A stretch of 64,000 nucleotides of DNA from positions 221,285,741 to 221,349,740 of the forward strand of contig CM041465.1 in NCBI GenBank assembly GCA_023213395.1. Reading direction: 5' to 3'. The DNA is from Cycas panzhihuaensis (lineage: Eukaryota; Cycadophyta). Under the pieces are notes generated by a model. It saw nothing but the letters and a program-made list of their open reading frames with translations. It was not told where the DNA came from and did not search any database. Within the stretch, counting starts at the first letter, position 1; the number at the start of each line of letters is the position of its first letter. The position numbers were made by a program, and so were the translations under genes. Below are positions 46,946-60,552 of this stretch, in pieces.

Positions 46946-47779
46946 ATGACATTTACAATCATGGAGGATAATGATGTGGTTATATATGCTCCTAAAACAA
47001 ATGAATATTACTTAAGGGATTCGTTTCTTCCAATACCTAAGTGTAATGGTGAAGACTACTTCTTTTGGACAATTAAAATGAGATGTTTATTCATAGTTAG
47101 AGGTTTATGGAAGATTCTTACTGATGAATATAATATCCCTAAGGATGAAGAAGAAAAAGAAATGCTTAAGAAGAAAGATAAAAAAGCATTCATTATAATT
47201 CAAGCTGCATTCAATGAGGTTGATCTTCCTTCCAGATTCCATTTTATCATTCCTATGATTCTACATGCAAGTAATGCTAAAGAAACTTGGGATTTTCTAA
47301 AGGAAGTATTTGAACAAACCCCTGAAGAGACACAACGAATTATTGAAAAGGCAATTAAGGCTAGTTATGGTTATGGTATAGGTACAACAAATGAAGAAAA
47401 TATCATCAACACTGATGAAACAGCATGTCAAGATGAAGAAGGTATGAGTATTAATGATATTTCTACTGAATGTAAAGAAACGATGGTTGAATGCATTGAT
47501 GAGACTACAACTACTAATGAAGACATTAAAAGTAATGAGTTGATAAAGGTTTATATAGATGACACCATGATTTCAAGAGAGATTGAATATGAATCTGATG
47601 GTTCTATAAAGGATGAGTCTTATATTGATGATATTCCTACTTTGAGTATTTATTCAAGTTTAAATAATATTTCTTCTTTGAGCATTGTTTCAAGTTCAAA
47701 GAGTATGCAAGTTGATCAAGACTCCACTCCTAAGGTTGAAGAAATCATTGCTGTACATAGTGTTCAAGAGTTTATATAA
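46946..47779 (+). CDS. Element C gag-like protein (copia gag N-terminal domain)
   Basis: A 277-codon open frame. The second Met (46964) is an equally good start. Residues about 20-60 read FLPIPKCNGEDYFFWTIKMR then LFIVRGLWKIL, the DUF4219/UBN2 pattern of copia gag. KETWDFLKEVFEQTPEETQR near residue 115-135 is the ETWDxL motif. The C-terminal half is rich in Glu, Asp, Ser and Thr and has no CCHC knuckle, unusual for gag. The frame stops at TAA 47777-47779 but continues in the same phase to 48007, so the original protein was probably longer. Gag would form particles using pol supplied in trans. It may still be translatable, but whether it is transcribed is unknown. Confidence 0.85.
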   Translation: MTFTIMEDNDVVIYAPKTNEYYLRDSFLPIPKCNGEDYFFWTIKMRCLFIVRGLWKILTDEYNIPKDEEEKEMLKKKDKKAFIIIQAAFNEVDLPSRFHFIIPMILHASNAKETWDFLKEVFEQTPEETQRIIEKAIKASYGYGIGTTNEENIINTDETACQDEEGMSINDISTECKETMVECIDETTTTNEDIKSNELIKVYIDDTMISREIEYESDGSIKDESYIDDIPTLSIYSSLNNISSLSIVSSSKSMQVDQDSTPKVEEIIAVHSVQEFI

Positions 47780-48064
47780 GATAATGATGACAAACAAGTT
47801 GTGATTGAAGATGGTTATTTACACGATCTACATCAAAATCAAACTAGACGAGGCACAATGAAGAATCATGATTTGCACTTGTTAGAGCTGCTATATCAAC
47901 ATTATCACTACAGGATTGAAGACAGAAATCAAGTTGATAACATCATCCTACAAAGACATCTATACATAATTAAAGACGCAAATCAAGATGAAGACATCAT
48001 TCTATAACAAAGACATCACTATAAGTTTGAAGATAAGGATCAAGTTGAAGACATCATTTTTTAG
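47780..48064 (+). pseudogene. Continuation of element C gag beyond a stop
   Basis: In phase with the gag frame, this segment encodes three 18-19 residue repeats (start positions 47897, 47951, 48008) of the form QxHxYxxxDxxQxxxIIL, with stops at 48005-48007 and 48062-48064. The repeat periods are multiples of three (54 and 57), so the array expanded while coding. Confidence 0.7.
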
Positions 48065-48109
48065 ACGCTTCTAAGGACAAGGCATTACAAGTACAAATGA
48101 TCCAAATAT

Positions 48110-48123
48110 GCATTAAGGGGGAG
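48110..48123 (+). promoter_or_regulatory. Element C polypurine tract
   Basis: TTAAGGGGGAG directly precedes the 3' LTR TGTTGGAATATC. Confidence 0.93.
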
Positions 48124-48345
48124 TGTTGGAATATCAATACACATTTGTTTTGTCCCACATGCAAGTGGGTTCCACTCTCACTATATTGACATGTATTATA
48201 AATACACAACATAGTGTATCATATTGAATGATGTTGTAAAGATGTTTTGTTAATACAAGTTGAGGTGCCTTAAGAATACCGTTCGATCCTGTGGAGGTGT
48301 TCTATTTTGTTTGTCAATATCTTATTGCAGGTCTATTTTCCAACA
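48124..48345 (+). repeat. Element C 3' LTR
   Basis: TGTTGGAATATCAATAC...TTTTCCAACA, 222 bp, followed by the CTTTT duplication. Confidence 0.95.
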
Positions 48346-48840
48346 CTTTTAACCACCTCCAGGTTCCAAAAATGCAATGGGAGCCATGGTATTTGTACCC
48401 AAATTGGGGCTTGTTTAACCCTAGGAATTGCTAGATCAAAATCTGGATGCCATTTTTCCAAGTTCATGGCTTTCCTTCCAAACATCCATGGAGATTTTAA
48501 TAAGGAAACAATCATATCTTCTTGATTTGTAAATCTAAAGAGTACACACCCCTTAGGCATAGCCATCACCTCCACATGATTCTTTATTTTCCACTTGTTT
48601 CTTATCCATCCCTTTATGATATCCAACCTAAGTTTAGGTCCTGAAAACCTCCCCACTAAGTTGTTTTCCTAGTATTGTATTGTTTTATCTATTACCTCCT
48701 TCGAGACTGAAATTTTTATTCAGTTATCTTTTATCATAGGGTTTATAATAATTTCCTCTGATCTCCCATTCCTCAAGGTGTCAAGGTATGTCCTTCTTAG
48801 AGGAGAGGACTAAGTCTGGTCATCCTATTTTTTCTCCATT
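48346..48840 (-). pseudogene. LINE-1 ORF1, DUF4283 part
   Basis: The 107-codon open piece 48333-48656 reads, after an N-terminal basic helix, VMAMPKGCVLFRFTNQEDMI, SLLKSPWMFGRKAMNLEKW and WVQIPWLPLHFW, the DUF4283 domain found at the N-terminus of plant LINE ORF1 proteins. Upstream (48660-48840) the frame continues with stops. It reads on into 45896 after element C is removed. Confidence 0.88.
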
Positions 48841-49303
48841 TAAATTATACAACTTAAATAAAACCTGACAAGAATAAATCATTATAGACTCACCTAAAAA
48901 CTTGTAGTTAGAGATCTAATCTCTATAGCCATCTCTTCTCTCTAAAACTATTAATGTTTCCTTTTTGGATTGAAGGAGTCCCATCCAGGATGACTCCAAT
49001 AGCCATAGCCACTTACTGAAACCCCACGGGAATGGCCCCTCGCTTCCCCTAAGTTAAATTACCCCCTATTGACGGCTTATTCCTTCCTAGGTCATTGTTT
49101 CACTTCTGACTCTACGTCCCCTTTTAGATTTGTCTCACTAACCCGTCCACCGACCAAAATTACTTTGAGACATAGATTTAGAGACTGCCCTTATCTCCTA
49201 CCCCACCACCTGTAGGTTCATTCTCTCCTTCTGATCGTCTGACTTGTCTAGTGGGAATGTATCTTTGAACATAAGGAGATTAGATACCTTTGAATTTCTA
49301 GTG
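48841..49303 (-). other. LINE-1 5' UTR
   Basis: Relatively C/T-rich on the + strand, with no frame. Base composition changes sharply to AT-rich at about 49290, marking the element's 5' end next to the probable target duplication. Confidence 0.6.
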
Positions 49304-49317
49304 CAGAAAAATAAAAA

Positions 49318-49498
49318 AATGATATATTTTATTATTAAATAATGTAATGAGTTATTTGCATGATTCATCAAGTTTAAAGCTCTAATTGAGAATCATTCTG
49401 ATCATATAATTTACATCCTCTTAATCAATAATGTTAAGGAGTGTTTAAATAACTAATTCATTGGTAGAAAGAATGCCATTAGGTTTTAACATTTTATT
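49318..49498 (+). pseudogene. Copia-D integrase, middle segment
   Basis: The frame ATG ATA TAT reads MIYFIIK, then a stop, CNELFA, a stop, FIKFKALIENHSDHIIYIL, and NNVKECLNN. This is the copia integrase stretch normally reading KFKALVENQ...LRTDNGGEYL. The second catalytic Asp reads Asn. It ends at ...HFI where element E inserted. Confidence 0.85.
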
Positions 49499-49831
49499 TA
49501 TTAAAAAACACCAAATAGACAAACATGATGCTTGAATCATTTATGTACACAAAAGACTCGAACAAAATAAGCACACGGGATAAACAAATTTGACGTGGGA
49601 ACCCTTTCAGAAAAAACCCACCATAGAACCGATTATTGTATTTTTATAAATCTATGAGTCAAATTACAATGGACTTTGATTTATATTTATAGATCATAAG
49701 TCCCTCAAATAATTAATATTTGGATTACATCCATTGACTCACATAATATCACTGTATTACATCAATAATATTCATACAATATTATTGCCACATTTATATT
49801 AGTCAGTAATGGTTGTAATATCACTGTAATA
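49499..49831 (-). repeat. Element E 3' LTR (left)
   Basis: TATTAAAAAACACCAAATAG...CACTGTAATA. It shares ATCATTTATGTACACAAAAG with the right LTR. CCCTCTTAATG (purine tract on minus) follows near 49834. Confidence 0.88.
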
Positions 49832-52060
49832 TGCCCTCTTAATGTAAATATGGGGTCTTGAAGTCTTCCCAAGGATTGGTCTATCTCTTTTAACCTTGTC
49901 GATAGATCCACCCTTAAGGATAACCTTGTTGAATCCCAAATTTATATAAGCCTTGATAAAGTTATCTTCAGTAAGAGCTTGGTAGATACATCCACAAGTT
50001 AATCTTTACTTAGACAAAACTCAACTTGCATCATACCTAATTTGATTTGCTCTCAGATGTAATGGTGTTATGCCTTGTATATATGTGATTCTTTAGAAAT
50101 ATCTCTAATTGTGCCTACAGCCATACAACTCTCTCTCGCATTGACACTTAGTTTGTGGTACTTAGTCTTTTTTCTTTACTAAACTAAGAGGTTGAGCCAC
50201 TTAAACGATGTGAATCTCTCTTCAAGTCTCCGTTAAAGAATGCTAACATCTTGTTCATTTGATGTGACTTCTAACTATATAAAGCTACTAAAGTAAGGAC
50301 CAATTGGACTGTAAATACCATAGAGACTAGTATAAATATCTACTCATAATTGATTTCTTCTTTCTATTTAAAATCATGCACAATAAGCTTTACCAACTTG
50401 TAAACTAACTAGGTTCTTTGAGGGAGGTAACGGAACCAAATACTCCATATATCACTCCTCCATCAATACAACTCTCCATTGTGAATCTCCTCTCATTGAA
50501 ATGATGGTGTCTATTATAAGTTTGATCGGCATGTTGATCCTTGTTCAATAATCATCATCTAGGTCTTCAACTATCATACTAGAGTCCTCAATAGCCCTCC
50601 TACCCAATAATAAAACATGTGTTACAATCTATGCCTCTTCATATAATGACTCCTCATCAATATTCCCATTAGGTCCTACTTCTATCTCAAACATAATATT
50701 AGGTATACAAACCTCTACACCTACTAAACCATGGCTTGAAAAGGGAAGGAATAAAGAATAAAACTTATTTTTAGATGACACTTCAATAGGATATGTCAAT
50801 AACCCATCAAATTGACATCTAGATTAATCACAATGCTTTTTTTCTTATAGATCACACAGTTTGTAAGATTTGTTTCAAACCCTATACACTTCAAACTCTT
50901 ACGATCCCACTGTTATGATCTTCATCTAAGATGTGTATAGTTAATGCACTTAAATATATAATGGAAGGTTTCTAACTAGTCCAACATAATTTAAGGGGAT
51001 TATCTCATGAATAGCCTTAAAAGAGGCCCTAATAAATAGTTATTGCAATAAATTCTACCAAAAACATAAGAGGTAAATCCTACCATGCACCAAACTCCTT
51101 TATATCTGCATCATGGTACCATTCTTCATCTATAACATAATCTTACATGAGGTACACAAGATAACCAACTCTTGTTTATACCATGACATAAGCATAATTA
51201 ATTTTAAGCCATTCTTGCCATACATCTTTCTATTATTACTTTAATTTCATCATAACCAGATAATCAAATCTACATTAGACTTATTTAGATATGCACAACT
51301 ATTGAACCAGTATTTAATAGGCTATAAACCTCATGCTACCATCAATTCAACCACCCAAAGTATAACAATCCACCACATACTAATAACCACTTATATAAAT
51401 AGGCCAAAAAAACTACAATTTTGAACTACATCACCTCATATATCTAATGTAAAAACATTAATATATATTGAATAAAAACACCACTTTAATATATAATAAA
51501 TCATACCTTTTTATAATCAATAAACCATACTTCCTCATAAATGTGTAATGATCAATACGACACTACTATTTTCTTCACCTTATATCCTAATATCTCCACA
51601 ACACATGCCCTTCTCACCCTTCTATCAATCAGTGAGCATACACTGACATTGATAGCTCATTTATTAATCACACTCTCTGATTAATTAGTGAAAATCATTG
51701 CCATTAATAAATCATGCCAAACCCACTCTCTTATGTAATCACATGCAACAAAATCTTACAATCACCTCATATTGTAATCATATCATAAACATTGCCTTAT
51801 ATCACCAATAAATTGCTAAGACACGTCTCACATTACTAACATCAAATCCCTACAAAACACATCATATACCTCACCATGCAAAAATATATGCCTACTTACA
51901 TCGAACACCTTATCGTACCCAATAATATCAAGAAGCTAGAATATGTTAAAGGTCATTTAAAGAGAAAGGCCACTTAATATACTAACTTAACCTTAATATT
52001 CTAAAGGCAACTTAATCAATGATAATACAAAGTATTATTATGCAAAAGACCAATAATAAA
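49832..52060 (-). pseudogene. Element E pol remnants and unassigned interior
   Basis: At about 50780-50900 the minus strand reads NKSYKLCDL then KKHCD then SRCQFDG, the copia segment normally reading YKLYD..KK...SRDVxFDE between integrase and RT. RT and RNase H should lie between there and 49832, and only fragments are suggestive. From about 51000 to 52060 no motif is recognisable; the DNA is AT-rich and low in complexity. Confidence 0.5.
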
Positions 52061-52067
52061 TTGCATA

Positions 52068-52690
52068 TGACCCTCTCTCTAGAAGAGAAGAAAGGGGGGT
52101 AAATAGAATGGACAAAAAGCATGGAAGACTTAGGGGACTTCATGCAGAAGGGTAGGCTAATAGATATCCCCTTACGAGGCCACAAGTTCACTTGGTCCAA
52201 CAAAAGATTAGGCTCTCACCATATCTAGGTTAAGCTGGATAGAGTCCTAGTCAATTATGATTGGGCTAGCCAACACAACGACATCAGGTTAGAAGCTTTG
52301 ACTAGGAAAATATCTGATCACACCCCATTGGTGTTGGGATTCAATGAAAACATAGGTAAGGTAAATTCTCCTTTCTGATTTAAACTTATATGGATAAGAG
52401 ATCCCAGCTTTTATGGACTGTTAACTGAGTGGTGGAAGATTCTAGTATCTGGATGTGTGATGTGGAGATTCTTACAAAAATTAAACTGGGTGAAATGTCA
52501 GATCAAAGTCTAGAACAAAAACTCCTATGGTGACTTCTTTGCAAGGAAGGCTCTGATCTTGGAGGAGTTAAATGCCCTAGAAGGAAAAATACAAGGGCAA
52601 GGTCATACCCTCATTCTAGATCAGGATGAAAGAGGCCTTTTGTCTGTTCTAGATGATGTCATGACTAAGGAGGAATTTTTCTAGAAACAT
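52068..52690 (+). pseudogene. LINE-2 endonuclease (C-terminal part) and linker
   Basis: SMEDLGDFMQKGRLIDIPLR, then GHKFTWSNKRLGSHHI, VKLDRVLVNYDWASQHN and ISDHTPLVLGF. These are the APE-endonuclease C-terminal motifs, including FTWSN, LDR and SDHxPL, all intact in sequence. The N-terminal catalytic part is missing through truncation. Stops occur near 52088 and 52228. Confidence 0.87.
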
Positions 52691-54310
52691 AAGTCTAGGG
52701 CCTTGTGGTTTGCCAAAGGGGATAGAAACACAAAATTTTTCCATATGAAAATGGTTAAACATAAAACTTGTAATCATATCAAAGCCTTAATAAATGGGCA
52801 GGGGGAGGAAATTACTGATCTAGAAAGCATCAAAGATATTGCAGTGGATTACTTCTTGGAATTATATAAGGAGCTAGGATGTACAGATGAGGCAATCAGA
52901 AGGGAGGCCCTCGAGGCTATACCAATAAAGGTAAATGAATCCATGAACAGAGTTCTAGAGGCCCCCTTCTCTCAAGAAGAGGTGAGGAAAGTTATTTTTG
53001 GGATGAAGAGGGAGAAAGCTCCTGGACCTACTAGAAGCTGTAAAGGAATTTCATGGGAATGGTAAAATCCATGGCGAATGGCAAGCAACATTCCTAGTTC
53101 TAATCCCGAAGAAAGACAATTCCAAGAGGATGGAAGATTTCAGGCCCATTAGCTTATGTAATGTAAAATATAAAATTCTAGCCAAAGTCTTGGTGAACAG
53201 ACTCAAAGAATATCTTCCCTTGATTATAGGTCTGAACTAGGATGGGTTTGTGAAGGGAAGATAGATTCTGGATGGTATCATCATGGTCTACGAAACGATC
53301 CATTCAATCTCCCAGAGGAAGGATCCCAAGATGGTTGTCAAGATTGACCTCTCAAAAGCTTATGATAGGGTATCGTAGGATTGTTTACTAGATTGTATCA
53401 GTGCATTTGGGTTTGGGAATTGTTGGAGATCCTGGATTGAAAGTTGCATATCGAGGCCCAGATTCTCTGTGATTATAACTGGTTCTTCCTCTACCTTTTC
53501 TTCAGGCTACAAAGGCCTAAAACAAGGGGATCTGTTGGCTCCTTATATGTTTATTATAATGGCAGAGATCTTAGGTAGGTCTATGGAGGAAGCTAGGGCC
53601 TCTAAGAAGATTGTGGGTCTCAGACCCACGTCAGGTGTGGATAATATTATGCATCACCATTTTATGGATGACAATATCCTACTTGGGAAGGCCGCATTAA
53701 AAGAAGCTAGGGCTATAAAGGCTCGACTGGAAAGATTCAAAATAACGACGAACCACAAAATAAACTTAGGGAAAAGCAATATTTTCTTCTTGAACACCAT
53801 GGAAAGGACGAAGAGAGCTATCTCTAGGATTTTAGAGATGTCGCCTAAGGAGTTGCCTACTCTATATCTAGGAATGGCCTTTGTTTAGGCAGAATGGTGA
53901 AGGACCTTTGGAACCTAATTATTAAAAGGGTCCAAAGGAAGCTAGCTGGCTGGAAAGGGGCTCTATTGAGCCAGATTGGGAAATTACAACTTTTGGTTTC
54001 TTCACTTCAGAGTATCTTGACATATATGATGTCTTTATTTAGGTGTCCTGGAAGGGTTAAGGGTGCTCTTGAATAAATCCAAAAGAGGTTTCTATGGTCA
54101 AGGTCAGAGGACAAGGAGAGAGTCCATCTAGTGTCTTGGGATAAAGCGTGCCTTCCTAAATGAGTAGGAGGCTTGAATGTTAAGGATATAATGAGTTTTA
54201 ACAGTGCTCTAATCGCCAAACTTGGTTGGAGCCTTGTCGTCATAGAGGAGAAGGCCTGGTGCAAGATTATTGCCTATAAATACCTTAAGGGAAAGCAATT
54301 CCTGAATGAT
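52690..54310 (+). pseudogene. LINE-2 reverse transcriptase
   Basis: The open piece 52703-53065 starts with WFAKGDRNTKFFHMKMVKHK and reaches EKAPGPT. After a frameshift near 53040, KKDNSKRMEDFRPISLCNVK (53110-53165) and VKIDLSKAYDRV (53338-53372) follow. 53469-53888 has GLKQGDLLAPYMFIIMAEIL and HHHFMDDNILLG with the catalytic DD intact. 53894-54076 carries KRVQRKLAGWKGALLSQIGK. Frameshifts and a few stops inactivate it. Confidence 0.9.
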
Positions 54311-54829
54311 AACACACCCAGGTCCTAAGGGTCAGCCATATGGAGAAGCTTAGTATCTATGAGAAAAATGTTAATTACTAGGGCCAAGTGGAGCTTGGGC
54401 AATGGTAAAGTGATAGACTTCTAGGAGGATACCTAGCATGGTAATAGGCAATTGAACAGACGGCATGTGCTCGCTCCCCTACAATTCTCATGCCAGACTA
54501 GGTATGGTAGAAAGGTTAAGGATTACAGGGATTCGTGTGGGGGAGAGAAGAAATGGAAAATTTTTGAAGAACTGTCCCAGGATATAGGGGATGGGTGGCA
54601 TGTTGCAGAGCTGAGGAAAGAGTTGGATAGCATTTATATTCCCAGATTTCAAAGAGAAGATACCTTGGTTTGGCCAGGGTCCCCCTCAAGGAGATATACA
54701 GTTAGATCTGGGTACCTCTCCCTACTCGAGGGTAAAGGTATCATGGAGCATAAGCTATTGGGGAGTGTGTGGAAGCTAGGTCTTATCCCTAAGATAGTTT
54801 TTTTTTCGGTGGCTCTGTCTCAAGAATAA

Positions 54830-55010
54830 GATTCTTACTTTGAATAATCTTAGGAAGAGGGGATTCCAACTAGCAAATAGGTGTGTTTTTTGTCTCAAGA
54901 ATGAAGAGTCCTTGGATCATATATTTTTGCACTGTTCCTATGCTAGAGAGGTGTGGGCTAAGCTCTGGGGCTCATTTGAAGTCTCCTAGGCTATCCCTGA
55001 GACGGTCAAG
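54830..55010 (+). pseudogene. LINE-2 zf-RVT region
   Basis: NNLRKRGFQLANRCVFCLKN then EESLDHIFLHCSYAREVW is the zf-RVT domain with its Cys-Cys-His-Cys set intact. It follows a SRRYTVRSGYLSLLEG segment (54690-54735) that precedes this domain in plant LINE ORF2. Confidence 0.9.
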
Positions 55011-55319
55011 GACCTAGTTGGGGCTTGGGTTTTCCCTTTTAAATGCAGGACGCTTCGGTCCTTGTGAATAACATCCCTCCCTACTCTTGTATGGAACTTA
55101 TGGAAAGAAAGGAACAAACACATTTTTCAGGATAAGAGAATGTCTGAGTCTAGTTTGCTTGGGATTATTGAGGCGTCCCTGAAAGAAACCTCTAGGGCAA
55201 AAGAAGAATATACCATTATACATGATCATAGGAGGATTCTTGCTAGGTGGGGATTTGGAGATATTATGACCAAGCCAAAGGAGGTTAGACAGGGGGTTTA
55301 GGACCCGCCTCCAAAGGAC

Positions 55320-55740
55320 TGATTAAAGATAAATTTCAACGGTGCATCAAAAGGAAACCCCAGAGAGGCCGAGGGAGGAGGGGTTTGCAAGGACGAGAGA
55401 GGAAAGGTCCTATGGGCCTTTGCTGAGTACTATGGTATACAGACCAATCATGAGGCAGAGTTGAGAGCCATGTATAGAGTGGTAGACTTGGTCACCAGAG
55501 CTGGAGGCCTGAAAGTAATTATAGAAGGGGACTCCCTAAACATGATTAAGTTTATAAAGGGGGAAGCAGAGAAAATTTTGATGCACCATGTTATGATTGA
55601 GGACGTCGAGGAGATGCTCTGTAGGATTGAAGAAGTCTAGGTTATACACATATACAGAGAAGGGAATGGGGTGGTTGGCAGTCTAGCTAATTGGGGAGTT
55701 CATCACAAAAGGAATGAGAACTAAACTAATGACTTACCTG
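55320..55740 (+). pseudogene. LINE-2 RNase H domain
   Basis: INFNGASKGNPREAEGGGVC, WAFAEYYGIQTNHEAELRAM, VIIEGDSLNMIKFIKGEA and REGNGVVGSLANWGVHH are the RVT_3-type RNase H motifs. The first catalytic Asp reads Asn (NFNG for NFDG). One stop near 55638. Confidence 0.9.
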
Positions 55741-55923
55741 AAGAGATAATGGGTCTGGTTTGTAAGGACTTGAGTTGTTCCTAGAGTTAGTTTCTTATAA
55801 ATGTCTAGTTTGTGCAAAAGCTAGGCCGTGTGCTTGTCACGACCGTTATTAGTAGCCATCTTAGCAGATTTTGTATAGGGTTTGGGGCCCCCTTTTAATC
55901 CCTATATTTATTGACACCATATC

Positions 55924-55939
55924 AAAAAAAAAAAAAAAA
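55924..55939 (+). repeat. LINE-2 poly-A tail
   Basis: Sixteen A after CACCATATC, ending the element. Confidence 0.9.
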
Positions 55940-56065
55940 GGGTGATTCAAAGGATGGCAATTAAATATATATCCAACCACTTTAATAAAAAAGATGTATT
56001 AATAAATATCAAAACGATGAACCTCATTTAACATAAATCAACAACCAACATTATCAAATGTAACT

Positions 56066-59128
<3,063 letters not shown>

Positions 59129-59430
59129 CAAAATGGGTAATAAGATTAAATCACACTGGTGATTGAATAAATCAAATATTGTAAATGTATTCAACAATCA
59201 GTGATGAATATTAAATCAAACAACTTTGCAAATACACAAAAATCATCAGGAAATTATAATCTTCATAAAAATGATGATCACGTATATAATTTAAATAGGG
59301 AAATTAAAATAATATTAATCAATGAATCATTATAGATATCATTCACAATGATCAATATTAAATAGGTGATTAAAACTAGATAAATACCTTTGAATATTTT
59401 TTGTTGTAAGTATATACGATGCTATAAATT
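59129..59430. other. Element E interior next to the array
   Basis: AT-rich, no motif. Confidence 0.5.
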
Positions 59431-59890
59431 ATTCCTATTGCGATCTGCAACATTCTATGGCAACTTGTAAACTATGAATCCAACAATTTATGAGCTTCCC
59501 CCTAGCCATAATGAATGCATCTCTGTGTCTTAATAATTTCTGTAGTAAACTAGGGACCATGAAGATGCATACTAACTTGAAGGGCATAATCTCAACCTCT
59601 ATGATGTCTCCACTCAGCTCAGTTGTAGGCTTTTAGCCTCACACAAGAATGTCCACTGCATATAATGCAGATACACTACAAATGCTTGTTCTTTCCAATA
59701 TATCTAAGACTATCATATCTCTAGTGGCATACCTCTTCATACCATGCTCCTATAGCCTCATAATCTCAGACCTGCCTATGCATGTAAAGGCATCCTAGAG
59801 AATAACTCTCTTCATGACCTTTACTATGCGAGGTAAATGCTTATTATTTATTATAAACGTAGTGGCAATCACAAATAATGGATCTGGTAG
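59430..59890 (-). pseudogene. Unidentified degraded protein-coding frame
   Basis: Reading from about 59895 down to 59430, one minus-strand frame runs for about 145 codons with six in-frame stops before 59430 (tag, tag, tag, tga, taa, tag), each one transition from CAG, CGA or CAA. Segments read LFVIATTFIINNKHLPRIVK, FTCIGRSEIMRL, YATRDMIVLDILERTSICSV, FKLVCIFMVPSLLQKLLRHR and FIMARGKLINCWIH. It looks like a real, once-expressed protein but matches no family I can name. It lies in the leader/gag region of element E, between the TA array and the primer site. It could be element E's gag or a captured host fragment. Confidence 0.5.
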
Positions 59891-60221
59891 CTTCTACATA
59901 TTCAAAACAAATATCAATGACTAGCAACTAAGTAATTAGGGGCTGAAATTTTTGAAATAGAGGGCACCAATATTCACTTTACACCCAAACACTTGCACAA
60001 AATAAAATAGCACTTTCTACTCCTTTGTATACTTTCAAAGACTATTGAATCCTCATAAAATAAATAAAACAAAGCACAAGGATCTGAACATAATCATTGC
60101 ATCTTTATGGTTACTTTTTTAGTTATCAAATAAGTTAATCCTCAAAGGGTGAGCCAACATTACCTAGCAACCAATCATTAATTGATATACCCAATATTCA
60201 TCTACTTGTGCACCATATTTT

Positions 60222-60233
60222 ACTCTAATACCA
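60222..60233 (-). promoter_or_regulatory. Element E primer binding site
   Basis: The minus strand reads TGGTATTAGAGT, two transitions from the initiator-Met complement, directly next to the right LTR. Confidence 0.88.
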
Positions 60234-60547
60234 TGTTAGAAAACACCTAATAAATAGACAAGATGCTAGAATCATTTATGTACACAAAAGACTTGAATAA
60301 AATAAACACATGGGATGAACAGATTTAATGAGGGAGCACAGAATATATTATCATAATTTTGATAATCTGTATGTAAAATTATAATAGACTTTTATCGATA
60401 TTTATAGATCATAAATGCTTCAAATAATTAATATTTAAATTACATCTATTAGCTCACATAATATCATGATATTATATTAATAATATTTGCATAACATTAT
60501 CATCATATTTATATTAGTCGATAAGTGGTTATAATACCACTCTAATA
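60234..60547 (-). repeat. Element E 5' LTR (right)
   Basis: TGTTAGAAAACACC...CACTCTAATA, 314 bp, followed by the TTATT duplication. Confidence 0.9.
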
Positions 60548-60552
60548 TTATT

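Larger units (their letters stand above)
45897..48345 (+). mobile_element. Element C: young gag-only LTR retrotransposon
   Basis: A 2449-bp element with LTRs 45897-46117 and 48124-48345 (about 4% different by eye), primer site TGGTATCAGAGC, polypurine tract, and perfect CTTTT duplications (45892-45896, 48346-48350). It is inserted into LINE-1 ORF1 in the opposite orientation. It encodes only a gag-like protein and has no pol, so it is non-autonomous (the TR-GAG type). It is the youngest dated LTR element here and the only one with a long open frame. Confidence 0.95.
40697..49303 (-). mobile_element. LINE-1: near full-length plant L1-type element, minus strand
   Basis: A poly-T tract (40697-40709) marks the poly-A end. 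ORF1 (DUF4283 and CCHC regions) and ORF2 (endonuclease, RT, zf-RVT, RNase H) follow on the minus strand. Without the inserted element C it is about 6.15 kb. The left flank CCAAAAAATAATG (40684-40696) and right flank CAGAAAAATAAAAAAATG (49304-49321) form a probable imperfect target duplication within Copia-D integrase. The region is visibly richer in G+C than its surroundings. Stops and frameshifts make it inactive. Confidence 0.9.
52060..55939 (+). mobile_element. LINE-2: 5'-truncated plant L1-type element, + strand
   Basis: It begins inside the endonuclease domain and ends with CACCATATC then a poly-A tract (55924-55939). LINE-1 ends with the same CACCATATC-poly-A (as its complement at 40697-40716), and the two share protein motifs, so they are one family. 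5' truncation is typical of target-primed reverse transcription. A target duplication could not be identified, so the 5' boundary is approximate. Confidence 0.9.

Noticed and set aside
52060-55939. LINE-2 frames as functional host genes
   Set aside because: Endonuclease, RT, zf-RVT and RNase H order and the poly-A tail identify a LINE; frameshifts and stops make it inactive.
59450-59820. PPR repeat protein as identity of the unknown frame
   Set aside because: A 35-residue PPR spacing and the typical PPR consensus positions could not be matched along the frame.
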